A stretch of DNA of 64,000 nucleotides. Origin: Euleptes europaea. Lineage: Eukaryota; Chordata; Lepidosauria; Squamata; Sphaerodactylidae. The DNA lies in NCBI RefSeq assembly GCF_029931775.1, contig NC_079318.1:60614659-60678658 (forward strand). Direction: 5' to 3'. The notes below the pieces were generated by a model. It had not been told where the DNA came from and did no database searches. It saw only the letters and a program-made list of their open reading frames with translations. Position 1 is the stretch's first letter; each line of letters opens with the position of its first letter. Positions 34,605-51,900 of this stretch are shown piece by piece. The position numbers and the translations under genes are program-made.

Positions 34605-37600
34605 AGGGGGCTCCGCAGCAGACCGTCCCTATCGTTGTGCAAGGAGCTCCACCGATGGTAAGCGCCCAAGAGGACAATGTATTTGTGCGTGTTCATCTGT
34701 CCCTACCCAAAGGGGGTCCCCCATTAGAGGTTCCCGCGTTGGTCGACTCGGGGTGTGCCCGCACCATGATAAATGAGGAAACTGCCAAGAAGTTGGGGGT
34801 CCGGCGCAAGCGGCTTCCGGGACCCCTCCGTTTTTCCCAAATGGACGGGAGTGACTTTAAACGGGGCCCTGTGACCCACAGAACTGCAGCCGTGATTATG
34901 TCCGTGGGGGAACATTGGGAACGGTTGTATTTCACCATCGCCCCTATTGTAACCCCTGTGGTGTTAGGGATGAACTGGTTAAGGGGACACAATCCCTCCA
35001 TTGATTGGGTTAAACGGGTGCTTTCTTTCCCCGAAAACCCCTGTGGGTTGCATGACAAGGAACGGGTACTCAGAACTCCAGCCGCCGCACTGGTAGGGTC
35101 CCCCGCCCCAGTCTCTCCTCAATTACCCTCTGAGTACTCGCAGTTTACTGATGTTTTCGATGTTAGAGAGTGCGACGAACTGCCTCCCCACAGAGAAACG
35201 GACTGTGCCATCGAGATCGTAGGGGAAGGCAAACTGTCTAAGGGAAAGGTTTACCCCATGAGCCCCAGTGAAAAGACTGTATTGCGGGACTATCTGGATG
35301 TCAATCTGGCGAGGGGTTTCATACGCCCCTCCAAGGCTCCTTATTCAGCCCCAGCTTTCTTTGTAAAGAAAAAGACGGGAGATTTAAGACTGTGTATTGA
35401 CTTTCGCAGACTGAACGCAGTCACCCAGTCTAATGCTTACCCCCTCCCTCTTATTCCTGACCTTCTAGCACAATTAAAGGAGGGCCGAATCTTCACCAAA
35501 CTGGACTTGGTAGAAGCCTACCACCGCATTCGCATCAAAGAAGGAGACGAACCCAAAACGGCCTTTTCCAGTTGTTTTGGGATGTTTGAGTACCTGGTCA
35601 TGCCGTTCGGACTTTCGGGGGCTCCGAGTGTCTTTATGCAATTAATTAATGAAGTTTTGCATGATTTACTGTTTCGGGGGGTGGTGGTATTTCTCGATGA
35701 TATTCTTATTTACTCTGAGACCATGGAAGAACATGTGCGCCTAGTGCGAGAAGTGCTCCAGCGGCTGCGGGAGCACAAACTGTATGCTAAGGTGTCCAAG
35801 TGTGAATTCCACCAACCTTCTATTACATTTTTGGGGTATGTAATTTCCCACCAAGGGTTGGAAATGGACCCCGCCAAGGTCCAGGCGGTGCGGGACTGGG
35901 AAACCCCCACTACCCGCCGCCAACTTCAACAGTTGTTGGGGTTTGCCAACTTTTACCGGAATTTCATTCCCAACTTTGCCCAAGTTGCGCTTCCCCTCAC
36001 TGCCCTGTTGCGTACCAAGGACAGGGGGGCTAGCGCCGCACTCCCCTCAGCCCGTCTGCAATGGTCTCCCCAGTGCCAGCAAGCTTTTGAACGTTTAAAG
36101 CTACTTTTTTCATCCGAACCCGTTTTGGCTCACCCGGATTGCACCAAGCCCTTCGTGGTGCAGGTGGATGCCTCGGATGTAGCAATGGGCGGGGCCCTAT
36201 TGCAGAGGGATGAGGGGGGACGGTTAAGGCCATGCGCCTACTTCTCCAAGAAGTTTTCCCAGTCCGAAATCAACTGGGCCATTTGGGAGAAGGAGGCAGC
36301 AGCAGTCAAACATGCCCTTACCATATGGAGACACTTCTTGGAGGGGGCCGAGCTGCCGTTCGAAGTGTGCACCGATCACAAGAATCTTGAGGCTCTCAAG
36401 GGAGCTAGAAAACTCAATGCCAAACAAATTCGGTGGGCCCAATTTTTTGCAAAATTCCGGTTCACCCTCAAACATGTCCCTGGCAAAGAAAATGCCCTAG
36501 CTGATGCTTTGTCACGACTTCCCCAGTATCGCAACGATCTCGATCGCCCCGTCGACTCCCTGTTCACTCCCGAACAGCGAGGGGAAGTCCCTGGCTTAGC
36601 CGTCACCACCCGATCCCAAGCCCGCCAACCGGAGACCCCCCCTACGCTCAAAGGTATCCCGGAAGTGTTCCAACAGCGACTCCGGGACGCCTCCTTGCAG
36701 GAGGAGGAGCACAATCTCCTCCCCCCTGGCTTGGAACGAACCAACACTTGGTGGGTGCAAGGGGGGAAACTATATGTCCCATCTTCCCTTCGCAAAGAAG
36801 TATTGGGACTTGTACATGGGGCCAGGCTAGCAGGTCATTTTGGTTTCGTAAAAACGCTTCACCTGGTTCGAAGGCAATTCTGGTGGCCCGGTATGAGATC
36901 TGATGTGGAGTTGTATGTGCGCAGCTGCCCCACCTGCGCCACAGCCAAGAAACGGATGGGAAAACCCCCGGGGCTTCTCAAACCGCTTGAGAACCCCTCC
37001 CGTCCCTGGGAAGTCATCGCCATGGATTTTATCACCGACCTACCTCCAAGTCGGGGGAAAACGGTTCTCTGGGTTATCACAGACCTCTTTTCCAAACAGG
37101 TTCATTTCGTTCCATGTGCAGGTCTTCCTTCAGCCCAGGGCTTAGCTAAACTGTTCATCACGCACGTCCTCAGGCTACACTCGATCCCGAGGAAGGTCCT
37201 CTCCGACCGGGGGGTCCAGTTTGTTGCCAAATTCTGGCGGGCTTTCCTAAAGTTAATGGGAGTGGAGGAACAGGGCCTTTCTTCCGCCTATCACCCCCAA
37301 ACGGATGGTCAAACAGAACGAGTAAATGCGGTAGTAGAATGTTATTTGCGCTGCTATGTAAATTTCCACCAGGATGACTGGGTTGACCTGCTGCCATTTG
37401 CCGAATATGCGTACAACAATGCGCCTCATTCCTCTACCGGCTTTAGTCCCTTCCAAGTTATATACGGGACGGATTTTGGCCCTTTCGGTTCTGCCCCCGT
37501 CTCGCCAGAGCTCCAGTCTACCCCTGATCTTCAGGAGTGGATTCAGGTGGTTAAATCCACCCGGCCATGGTTGCTCAAAAATCTGGAAAGGGCAAAAAGC

Positions 37601-37894
37601 AAGTACAAGGAACAAGCGGACAAACACCGGTCTCCGGGACGGGAACTCAAGGTGGGGGAGCAAGTCTATCTGTCCACCAAAAACCTCCGCTCTCTTCGCC
37701 CCTGCAAAAAACTGAGCGACCGTTATGTAGGACCTTTCCCCATTACCAGAATAATCAACGAGGTTACCGTGGAACTGAGTCTCCCTAAGACACTCAAGGG
37801 GGTTCATCCAGTCTTCCATATAAGCCTCCTCAAACCTTATGTAGCAGCTCCCCAGCTCTCACACTGGGGTTACTTGTCTTGCAGCATATCATAA
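34565..37894 (+). mobile_element. Gypsy-2 pol region
   Basis: A 1109-codon open stretch with protease (VDSGCARTMI), RT (VVVFLDDILIYSE), RNase H (QVDASDVAMGGALLQ), and an integrase zinc region and core (MDFITDLPPSRGKTVLWVIT, YHPQTDGQTERVN). It is collinear with Gypsy-1 pol up to HPVFHISLLKP near 37830; after that the frame reads into non-element sequence. Confidence 0.85.
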
Positions 37895-38343
37895 CCTTCC
37901 CATTTACTTACAAGAGAGCAGCCTCTGTGATACCTTCCCGCTGTTCCTGTGAATAAGAGATCTGTGGGTCAGGGCAACTTTACATATTATGGATTTCCTG
38001 TGCATGAGCTTCATGCAATTTGTAAACAGGAATACTTTCCTTGTAATAAGTCTAGCATGTAAAGCTGCCCTCACAAGTTGTCCATATAAGAAACAAGGGC
38101 AACAACTCCAAGAATATGCCCTAGAACAGGATGGTAACTGCCCCATTCCATCTCTCTCACTGATTTGTACATTGACTTAATCTGTCCCCTGGGGAAGGGA
38201 GCAGTTCTTGCAGATTCCCTAGATAGGCGGCACATGTCCCTAGCAATGCTGGTGTATCTTGGTGTCCTTTAATTTTTTCTCTCTCTCTGGGAGTAAATCA
38301 ATACCATGCTATTGCTCTTTGGCAGGAGAAAGAATCACACATC

Positions 38344-43587
<5,244 letters not shown>

Positions 43588-43635
43588 TTTGGGGCCGTCA
43601 TCCCTCTTGTGTCAGTGGCATCCTAGGATACTGTT

Positions 43636-43641
43636 AATAAA
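43636..43641 (+). terminator. MRPL2 polyadenylation signal AATAAA
   Basis: A canonical AATAAA lies 49 bases after the MRPL2 stop. A GT-rich stretch (AGTGTGTGTTCTTTATATAA) follows about 25 bases later. Together they predict a short 3' UTR ending near 43660. Confidence 0.75.
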
Positions 43642-43757
43642 AGTGACACTTGTTGGCAACGCAGCTAGTGTGTGTTCTTTATATAAGGGCTGAATCCCAC
43701 TAGAAACAGAACAAACTTTGTAATGGTCTTGGAAAACTAAAAAGGAATCCTATGCAG

Positions 43758-43980
43758 AGGTGTGTGTGTAAAGTGCCATCAAGTTGCAGCCAGCTTATGG
43801 GACCCCTTACAAGGTTTTCAAGGCAAGAGATGAACTGAGGTGGTTTGCCATTGCCTGCCTGTGCATAGTGGCCCTGGACTTCCTTGGTAGTCTCTCATCC
43901 AGGTACTAACCAGGGCTGCCCTTGTTTAACTTTGGCTATCTGACAAGATGGGCTAGACTGGGCCACACAGATCAAGGCAT
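43758..43980 (-). mobile_element. 5S-rRNA-derived SINE, older copy
   Basis: The BovB-like tail (GTGTGTGTAAAGTGCCATCA) is at the left, and a reversed 5S-like segment (TAGTCTCTCATCCAGGTACT, AACCAGGGCTGCCCTTG) at the right. It is more diverged than the copy at 31392. Confidence 0.7.
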
Positions 43981-44944
43981 GCAGACTTATGGAAGCTTAA
44001 GACCATTAAAATAGTAGGCTTAGCCATGCTTAGATCTGCATAGAATTGCAATGCTGATGAATGTTTCTCTTAGTCTGATCTGTAGCTGTAATTTAGAGTC
44101 ACACCACATATTTCCAGTATGATTAATTGGACTCCTTTAATGCTACTGGCGTTGGGATCATGTCTATTATTGTGGTCTCAACTAGTTAGTTGTTTCTGAA
44201 TGATGGAAACAGCCGAACAGTGCCTCCTATAACAAAAAAAGTTATTTGTAAATTATTTGTGCGTATGGACGTTCTCTTTATTTTGTTTTATTGTTTTAAA
44301 AATCAAGATGCATTGTGCTAAAGTCTCTTATATTTTTTTCTTAGTATACTTATAACAAGCTGCCTTGTTTTGTAAATTTGTAAAAGAAAAAAATGTTGTG
44401 AATAAGTAAATATTTATTACACAACAATAGTTTTTATATAAATAAATAGACTCCACTATTATTGGCAACTGAGTTGGCTGGTAGGCGACTCTACAATCAA
44501 TGGATAAGCTCATTTGGTGGGGTGGTTCTTGCTGCTCTATGCTCAGCAGTCCATGTTTTCCTTGAGCGCACCCTCTTGTGTATGCAATACATCCACCCAC
44601 CATGGATTTGAGGTTATGGAGCAGAATTTCCAGAAGAGAGGTCTGCGCTTCTAGTCATGGCTGAGTACTGACATTTCTCATTTTGGAAAATAATGATGCA
44701 GGATGCTGCATGTTCTTGTCTAACAGTGCATAAAATAGTATTACAAAAGTAGAAAAAAATGCCATAAGAATAGGATAATACATACAATGAACAGATACAC
44801 AGTGGCAGTCTACAGTCCTTTATAAGAGTGCCTAGCTAAAGAGTTGTTATTTCATAAAAGCTCATATTAAGTAACGTTTGACTATATGAAGCTAATGCTA
44901 GTTATGAAAATAATATTTTTTTTAAAATAAAGTACCCTTAGTAC
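43981..44944. other. Intergenic, MRPL2 to CUL9; nothing recognised
   Basis: AT-rich sequence without conserved frames, between the 5S-type SINE and the tRNA-type SINE. Confidence 0.5.
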
Positions 44945-45238
44945 CCGTGGCGCAGAGTGGTAAGCTGCAGTACTGCAGTCAAAAGCTCTGCTCATGACCT
45001 GAGTTCGATCCCGACGGAAGTCGGTTTCAGGTAGCCGGCTCAAGGTTGACTCAGCCTTCCATCCTTCCGAGGTCGGTAAAATGAGTACCCAGCTTGCTGG
45101 GGGTAAAGGGAAGATGACTGGGGAAGGCACTGGCAAACCACCCCATAAATACAGTCTGCCTAGTAAACGTCGGGATGTGACGTCTCCCTATGGGTCAGGA
45201 ATGACCCGGTGCTTGCACAGGGGACCTTTACCTTTACT
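44945..45238 (+). mobile_element. tRNA-derived SINE (GTGGCGCAGAG head)
   Basis: A-box-like TGGCGCAGAGTGGTAAG and B-box-like GAGTTCGATCCCG, ending GACCTTTACCTTTACTT. Short direct repeats around CTTAGTA flank it. Confidence 0.85.
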
Positions 45239-45599
45239 TACCTTAGTACACTATGTAATCCGCCATAAATCTCAGTGAGAAAGGGGGACTATAAATTAGC
45301 AAATAATAAATAATTTGAAGTAGCAAATGATGCAAAGCAGAATGCACCGGTTTTAATAATGCAGACGTCTGAATGATGGTCCCACGTTCAAGTATACAAA
45401 CAAGTTTTTGCGAACAGCTGAAGCCCCCCCCCCTTCCCCCGGATCAGAAAAGAGGCTTCGTTCTGTTCCCTGGAGGGAACAAAAACCCACCGATCAGCCA
45501 GTCGCGGGGACATTTTTTAAATCTCCCGCGTTTGGGAGGGGGGGAGAGAGAGAGAGAGCAGCCGCGAGGGTAAGTTTGCCTTAAGCGGGGACCTGTACT

Positions 45600-45726
45600 A
45601 CGTCACAGGGAGGGACATGCGCAGAAAACCCGGAAGAGGCGAAGCCATGGCTGGGCAGAACAAATAAGGGACGTTGCAGAAGGGCGGCGGTTGTTTTTTT
45701 GGCCGAGCCTTTGAGCCGCAACGAAG
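45600..45726 (+). promoter_or_regulatory. CUL9: Probable CUL9 promoter and untranslated first exon
   Basis: A GC-rich, CpG-bearing block includes CATGCGCAG (NRF1 half-site-like) and CCCGGAAG (ETS-like), and ends at a good donor, CAACGAAG|GTAGGC. No ATG here is in frame with CUL9. A seven-codon upstream frame (ATG at 45646, MAGQNK and stop) lies inside the presumed exon. The transcription start cannot be fixed from sequence. Confidence 0.5.
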
Positions 45727-46039
45727 GTAGGCCTGAGCCTTGTCCCGCAGTCTTCGGCACCCCCTGCTCTTCGCCTGCGGCGTGGTAAGGCGGGCTCGCT
45801 GTTCGAGGCGGGACGCCTGCTTTCCTCTTGCTCTGGGTCTCGTAAAGCCCGCCCCTTCCGCAGGCCCCGCCTCTGGCAGCTGGGTTGCTAGTCTTGTTTC
45901 CAAAGCTCTGCCCTGGTTAAGGGTTGCGGCTGGGTGGAGGACCTGTGACTTCGGAAAAGCCTGTCCAGGAGTCGATGCTTGTAGTCTCGCAATCAGTTAA
46001 TTTTATAGTAAAAAGTACTGAAAGAGGCTTTATAACTTA

Positions 46040-46336
46040 AAGGGAAAGGTCCCCTGTGCAAGCACCGGGTCACTCCTGACCCATGGGGTGACGTCACATC
46101 CCGACGTTTCCAAGGCAGACTTTGTTTTCAGGGTGGTTTGCCAGTGCCTTCCCCAGTCATCTTCCCTTTACCCCCGGCAAGCTAGGTACTCATTTTACTG
46201 ACCTCGGAAGGATGGAAGGCTGAGTCAACCTTGAGCCGGCTACCTGAAACCAACTTCCGTTGGGATCGAACTCAAGTCGTGAGCAGAGCTTTGGACTGCA
46301 GTACTGCAGCTTACCACTCTGTGCCACGGGGCTCCT
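46040..46336 (-). mobile_element. tRNA-derived SINE (GTGGCGCAGAG head)
   Basis: Reverse orientation of the copy at 44945. The A-box-like end CTTACCACTCTGTGCCACGG is at the right. TATAACTT flanks both sides. It lies in the presumed first intron of CUL9. Confidence 0.85.
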
Positions 46337-46610
46337 ATAACTTTATAACTTTAAAGTTTATAACTTTAAAACATCCCAAAAAAGAAAGTGTGGGGGTGGT
46401 GGGGGGAAGGAGTAATATTACTTTTATATAACATTTAGATGCCCCTTTTCAATACCCAGAGCACGACCAATAAACTGCTGGTTGACTGTGACCAGTAATG
46501 CAATTTTACAGTTACCCTGTAATGTAGTTCATTATTATCCCCTTATTTCATGTTTATGTGTGGGGGTGAGAGTAGCTTGCTTAAAGCTTCATGGATCCTT
46601 CCTTCTGCAG

Positions 46611-46666
46611 GTAGAAGAAGAGAATGAGATCCCTGTAGTTTCTGCTGGAACAACAGGAGAGCTGAG
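46611..46666 (+). other. Possible second untranslated exon of CUL9
   Basis: A 56-base segment lies between a good acceptor (CCTTCCTTCTGCAG) and a good donor (CTGAG|GTGATA), downstream of the presumed first exon and upstream of the start-codon exon. Only the splice signals support it. Confidence 0.3.
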
Positions 46667-46917
46667 GTGATATACAGCGTTCAAAAACCCCTGCATTGCA
46701 CCACACTGATTCAGTTCACAGCTCACGCTTGCTACTACCTTGTATTGACTCTGGGAAGGCAGGAAGAAAGGCTAAGAATTTAGGACCATGTGACACCCTT
46801 AAAGGATCTGGATTTGGCCTTTGGGCTACCTGTTTCAGGCTACCGTAGCATTAAACTCTAGCTTTGATGCTGAATTTAATGCTTGTAGTATATCCTTACT
46901 ACAAGCATCAAATGTAG

Positions 46918-47100
46918 CAGCCGAGTGTATATTGGTAAAGGTGTTGGACTAGGACCTGGGAAACCCAGGTTCAAGTCCCTAACTGTGTCATGGAAGCTTG
47001 CTAGATGACCTTGGGCCAGTTACGCACTCTCAGCCCTGACCCTGGCTACTATTTGGATGGGAGACCTCCAAGGAATACCAGGGTTGTGACGTCTCTTGCC
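46918..47100 (+). mobile_element. Sauria-type SINE head joined to a 5S-like segment
   Basis: TTCAAGTCCCTAACTG and GACCTTGGGCCAGTTACGCA are Sauria SINE sequence. From about 47041 it runs straight into TATTTGGATGGGAGACC and GGAATACCAGGG, the 3' half of 5S rRNA. Either a chimeric SINE or two abutting insertions. Confidence 0.55.
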
Positions 47101-47469
47101 TTGAGATCCCTACACGGTCAGCTGTGACATAGTGGCAAAAAAAAAAGTATATCATTACCAACTGATGATTAATCTGTAATATCGGTATGACAATAGTTTG
47201 CATTGCCTGTTGAACAGAAAAAACTCTTGCCCCAAAAAGGTTGATCATAAGTGGTAAAATAGAATGTAATAGGCACACAGAGCATCAGTAAATTACGACA
47301 AGATACAAAATTTCTGTTCAGTATCAATCTGCTTCTGGGCTGCAGTGGTTTTGCCCATCATCCCTTGAGGTTGGTTTGTTTGGGATTTGCAGCTGAATTT
47401 TGCATGGTACTCTGGTTTTCCATATGCTTCAGAAGAATATTCAGTAGGATTTGGTGGACTCTGTAGCTC

Positions 47470-47907
47470 AGGGGTCCCTAACCCTCTTGATCCAGTGAGC
47501 ACCTTTGGAATTCTGACACAGGTGATGGGTGCAACCGCAAAATGGCTGCTGCATTAAATGGCTGCCACAAGAGGTAAAGCCAACCACAAAGGTCAAGGAG
47601 TGAGGTTATGCATAACTGTAATAGCAACTCCTCTGCATTTCAGGTAGGTCTATTTAACAGGATGTTATTTATATGAACTTATTGTTTAAAAAGTTTTCAT
47701 AAATACAGCTTGCCTTCAGTCACACAATGTGCTGTCACACTTGTGCTGTGTTAGCAAATGTTTAAAAATCTGCACAGTCAATCAGATCTCCAATGGCCAG
47801 TCAGAAGCTTGCTGGGCAAAAGTTTCACCTGGCCCCACCCACTTTCTAAAGACACTTTGCGGGCATCAGGAAAGAAGGTGGTGGGTGCCATGGTGCCTGG
47901 ACCCACG
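47470..47907 (+). mobile_element. hAT-like MITE
   Basis: Starts AGGGGTCCCTAACCC and ends near GGTGCCTGGACCC. CTGTAGCTC and CTGTAGTTC flank it, an 8-9 bp near-identical target duplication. No transposase is present. Confidence 0.65.
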
Positions 47908-48278
47908 CTGTAGTTCTTCTGTAGCCCTGTTCTGAAGCAGGATGTTCTGGCTAGCAATATAGTTCTAGAATTTGTGGGTATGAATGTTGTTAGAGTTGTC
48001 TAAATTAGAAAATGGGCATGTTTTTAAAATGGGTTGACCCTCATGAGGTTCCTTGAAGGGGTAATGTACACCATAAGGTGCAGAGCTCAGATTGGTATGG
48101 GTGGATAGGATGATCCAGCACATTTTCCAGATGTGTCTCCTCCTAAGTCAAATGTTTCCTGCAGTAACCTTTGCATGCAATAGTTGTTCCAGAATAACAC
48201 CTCTTTATTTTGCCACAGAGAATTCTCTGCCCTGAGGGTCATTCATACAGTTTTCTGAGGCAAGTTTTCTAATTGCAG

Positions 48279-48907
48279 TGGCTTGACTTGGTTTCTCTGT
48301 ACACCAGCAGATGTGTCTCCTGTCATGGTAAGTGAGAGGCAAAATGGCAGTGTCCTAGTGCATCTTGAACTCAAGCTGCATGCCTATCCTGAAGAGTTAA
48401 TCCGGCAGCGCTGTGGTTACAATGGACATACGGAATACCTGATTCGCTGGAGTGTCTTCAGCTTGGAGAATGGTACAGGAAGAAGCACAGATGCCTCTCC
48501 AGCAGAGAGCAAAATGGAGAACGTCCTGATGTGGATGTCAGCAGATGATGTTTATGCAAACTGTCCCACACTCCTGGGTACTAGGAAGCCCGAGGAGAAG
48601 CCCGAGGGGAAAGCATCATTCCCTCCTGATGTCCCACTGGATGAGGCCTCGTTTTTGGAGATGAAGGCTGATGTCAGGAACCTGGTGCAACGGGTTGCTG
48701 AACAGATGGTCAGCTCCACAGTCTCTCAGCCCTCCATCCTCAATACCATCCATGTGCTCAGCGCCTATGCCAATATTGGCTCACTGATAGGCGTCTTCAA
48801 GGAGACAGGTGCCCTGGATCTGCTGATGAAGATGCTGTGTAATGAGGAGAAGCAAATCCGCCGCAGTGCTGGCAAGATGCTGAGGGCTTTGGCTTCACAT
48901 GATGCAG
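48279..48907 (+). CDS. CUL9: CUL9 exon with start codon
   Basis: The acceptor TTTTCTAATTGCAG ends at 48278 and the donor is GATGCAG|GTGAGA. The ATG at 48325 is preferred over an in-frame ATG at 48283 because the family starts MVGE/MVSE immediately before the [12 protein letters not shown] block. It encodes about residues 1-194, ending [17 protein letters not shown]. Confidence 0.92.
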
Positions 48908-51900
48908 GTGAGACACATCAAAGGGTATGAGTGGAGTTGTTCGTTTTAGGGAATTGTGTTATGCAATTCCTATCAAAAACTTTGTAACCATTTCCAGTTT
49001 TTGTGTAATACCTAAATGGTTGGACCATCAAGACAAGTTGAGGTTGACTGTCTGATAAACACATTTCAGAGTCCCTCAAGAAGTGGAATCCCAGAAAAAA
49101 TGGAAGTTGATAATTTGACTTCACCATCCTCAGGATCTGTAACTGAACAAAAGAAAGGGTAAAAATGGGTATTTGGCTCAAAGCAAGCAGGACCAACACA
49201 GTACATCATCTAAAATTAACCTCCACTATGATTAATACAAGAACTATGACATGTTTTGTTTTCTCTTGGACTTTTCAGGGACGTATGTTCTGTTTAGTGA
49301 TAGACAGTTAACTAACCACTGGCTTCTGTGCTTGCTCTTGGAAGCTGCCATTATTCTCACCCTCTTCCCAGGAGGCCAAAGGTGCAATCTAATCCTAGTT
49401 CCACCTAGAATCTAGTCAAGTTTGCAAAGCATTCTATACAGGATGCAGATAAAGGGTCTTAAGGCCTGAAACATCTTGGTGTCTCCCACCCCTTTATAAA
49501 CATCCAGCCTGTTGAAGATTTCTGGAGAACTTGAAAGCACACTCTCTTGTTTCATTTTGATTGGTCTTAATAAAATTTATTATATAGATTTTGTTTTTGG
49601 ATTTTGCTTTGGACCAGTGTAGTAGCCTGTGCAACTTGAGTTCTTAAAATTGTAATTAGGTTTCCTTATGTACCCCAGTCATCTTAGTGCTACTGTATCA
49701 CAACATCCATCTGCTCATCTTTTTATAATAGTTCAGTGGACTGCGCATTCCGTTATTAATTCTGGTATAAAACTTGATCCATTCTAAACATATGTTGCTA
49801 ACATGTGTTCCATGTGTTCTGCTGCCTGTTTCATTGACATTTCCAAGCTACCAAGAGGCTCAGGGTTAGGCTCGGCTAGACTGTTGTTTCCAGCTTTTGC
49901 CTGACACTGTGTTTGCTTGCAAGGCTGACTACTGCTTCAGCATATTAGCAGGTTTAAATTCCTTCATGCCCCTGTCACATAGTCAAATAAGTTAAAACTT
50001 TAGTTGTGCAGAAAAGGGGCAGCTATTCTTACCTCTAGCATCATGAAATCTCATGTGGCCAAATTGCCAGAAGGGAAATACAGTATTTCCTCAGTGTTGA
50101 CTGCTGCACTACAGCCTTGGTAGTCAAACTGGAATAGCTGTTGTAGCTGGAATGGAATTTGCTAACCTGTATTCTGGGAAAGAAGTGTTTAGGTGCTAGT
50201 CACTATATATACCTGTGTTTATTGGAGCACTTTCTTGCCCCTGCCTCTTTGTCTTTTTAAATCTGGAGCACTAGGCTGTAATTCCTATATTGACAGTCCT
50301 GTTCAATGCAAACTATAACCTTCTAAGTCCATTGACTACAACAAGCCCTGCTTAGGTGGGCACTGTAACTCCTGTATATTTATCTTATTTATTCACTCCA
50401 TTTATAGTCTGCCTTTCTTGCTGAGACTTGATCAGCTAGCAAGAACCTTTGCAGTAGGACTCAAACAACATATAAAACACCAAAACAAAGCCAAAAAACC
50501 ATCTAAGGCACTACAGTGCCATAATGTAGCAAATAGGTTGCAAAGGTAGAAGACACTGCAGTAAAAGGAAGGTGATAAGTACAAAACAACAACAACCCAC
50601 AACTACAAGCTTGTTCTTTTATGAAAACAACATTCTTAACTGTTTCATTACATTACAGTTCTACTTCCTTTATAAAAATGTCCTGAACATTTCTATTTGT
50701 CACATTCTGCAAAATGATAGAAATGAGGGGGCCTTCTTGACCTCCTCAGGTAAGCTGTTTCACAAGGTGGGAGCCATCACAGAGAATACGCATGAATATG
50801 CAGTTGCCAATCTGACCCAATTGGTTTCCTCATTAAAATAATAATTGAGACCCTATGATGCTTCCCCCTCCCCTTTTCACTTTGCCAAGCGGCTCCTTTT
50901 TCCTCTTCTCTTTTTTTCCTGTCTGCCCTCCAGATGTTAAAATGTATATAATATTCTGGCCCACCCTAGGATGCTGAGAAACTGAAAAACCCTTCTTTGG
51001 TATATGTTGGAATAAGACACACATGAGGCTGATATGAATTCACAACACATAAACTTTTATTTCACTCTTACAGGGAAATGGTCAAGTCAGGCTGTCGGAG
51101 GTTTCAGTTTTAACCTTGACAGGTGAAAGGGCAACCGGAATGAACATTTCATATAACTATATACGATAGATAGGTTGTAGCAAAAATGTAGTTGTTTTGT
51201 TCTACCAACAGGTGTTTGTAGCTGTTGAAGGAGATCACTTGGCTGTCACTCCTTAGATAAACAAGGACAAACTTTGGTTCTTGTAGGTTATCCGGGCTGT
51301 GTGACCGTGGTCTTGGTATTTTCTTTCCTGATGTTTTGCCAGCAGCTGTGGCAGGCATCTTTAGAGGAATAACACTGAAGGGCAGTGTCTCTCAGTGTCA
51401 AGTGTGTAGGAAGAGTAATATATAGTCAGAAAGGGGTTGGGTTTGAGCTGAATCATTGTCCTGCAAAAAGTATCAAAGGTAATGTGCTAATCAAGGACAA
51501 ACTTGTTTGACACAAAATTGTCAACGTCTGTGGAGGCAGGAATATACACACAGGTTCAAATTTTCCATCTTTAACACTTGATAGGGATTACCATCCTTTC
51601 CTAAGAACTATTTCCCTCAGGGAAGGACTACTGGTTCCACTTCCCTGTTTCCACTCTTCTCTGTACCTCCAACTGCCTAACATTCTGTCATCTCTCATTG
51701 GTTGCTCTTAGGGAGAGGCCAAACCTAACCTGTCTATCACAGGCCCTTTCTGTAATATTCTACCCTGAATCACCATTTTATGGCCTGGTGTGTCACGTAT
51801 TTTCACGTTGTATAAAAGAAGTGACTTCCATTCTGCCATAGATTCCCAAGCTTGAAAGTATAAACACACATGTACATGAAGCTGCCTTAAACTGAGTGAG

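Larger units (their letters stand above)
32867..37853 (+). mobile_element. Ty3/Gypsy chromovirus-type fossil (Gypsy-2), incomplete
   Basis: Parts seen in order: 5' LTR (32867-33130), a leader, gag with a CCHC knuckle, and pol with protease, RT (FLDD box), RNase H and integrase. A 3' LTR and chromodomain are not seen, so the copy is incomplete, with about one break. The frames are otherwise long and open, which suggests a recent insertion. Gag and pol overlap by about 40 bases in different frames, an arrangement for which the family commonly uses frameshifting. It lies between the CpG promoter block and the MRPL2 start exon, in the same orientation as MRPL2. Confidence 0.88.

Noticed and set aside
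48283-48285. Upstream in-frame ATG as the CUL9 start
   Set aside because: Family members start MVGE/MVSE just before the conserved [10 protein letters not shown] block; the extra 14 residues have no counterpart.
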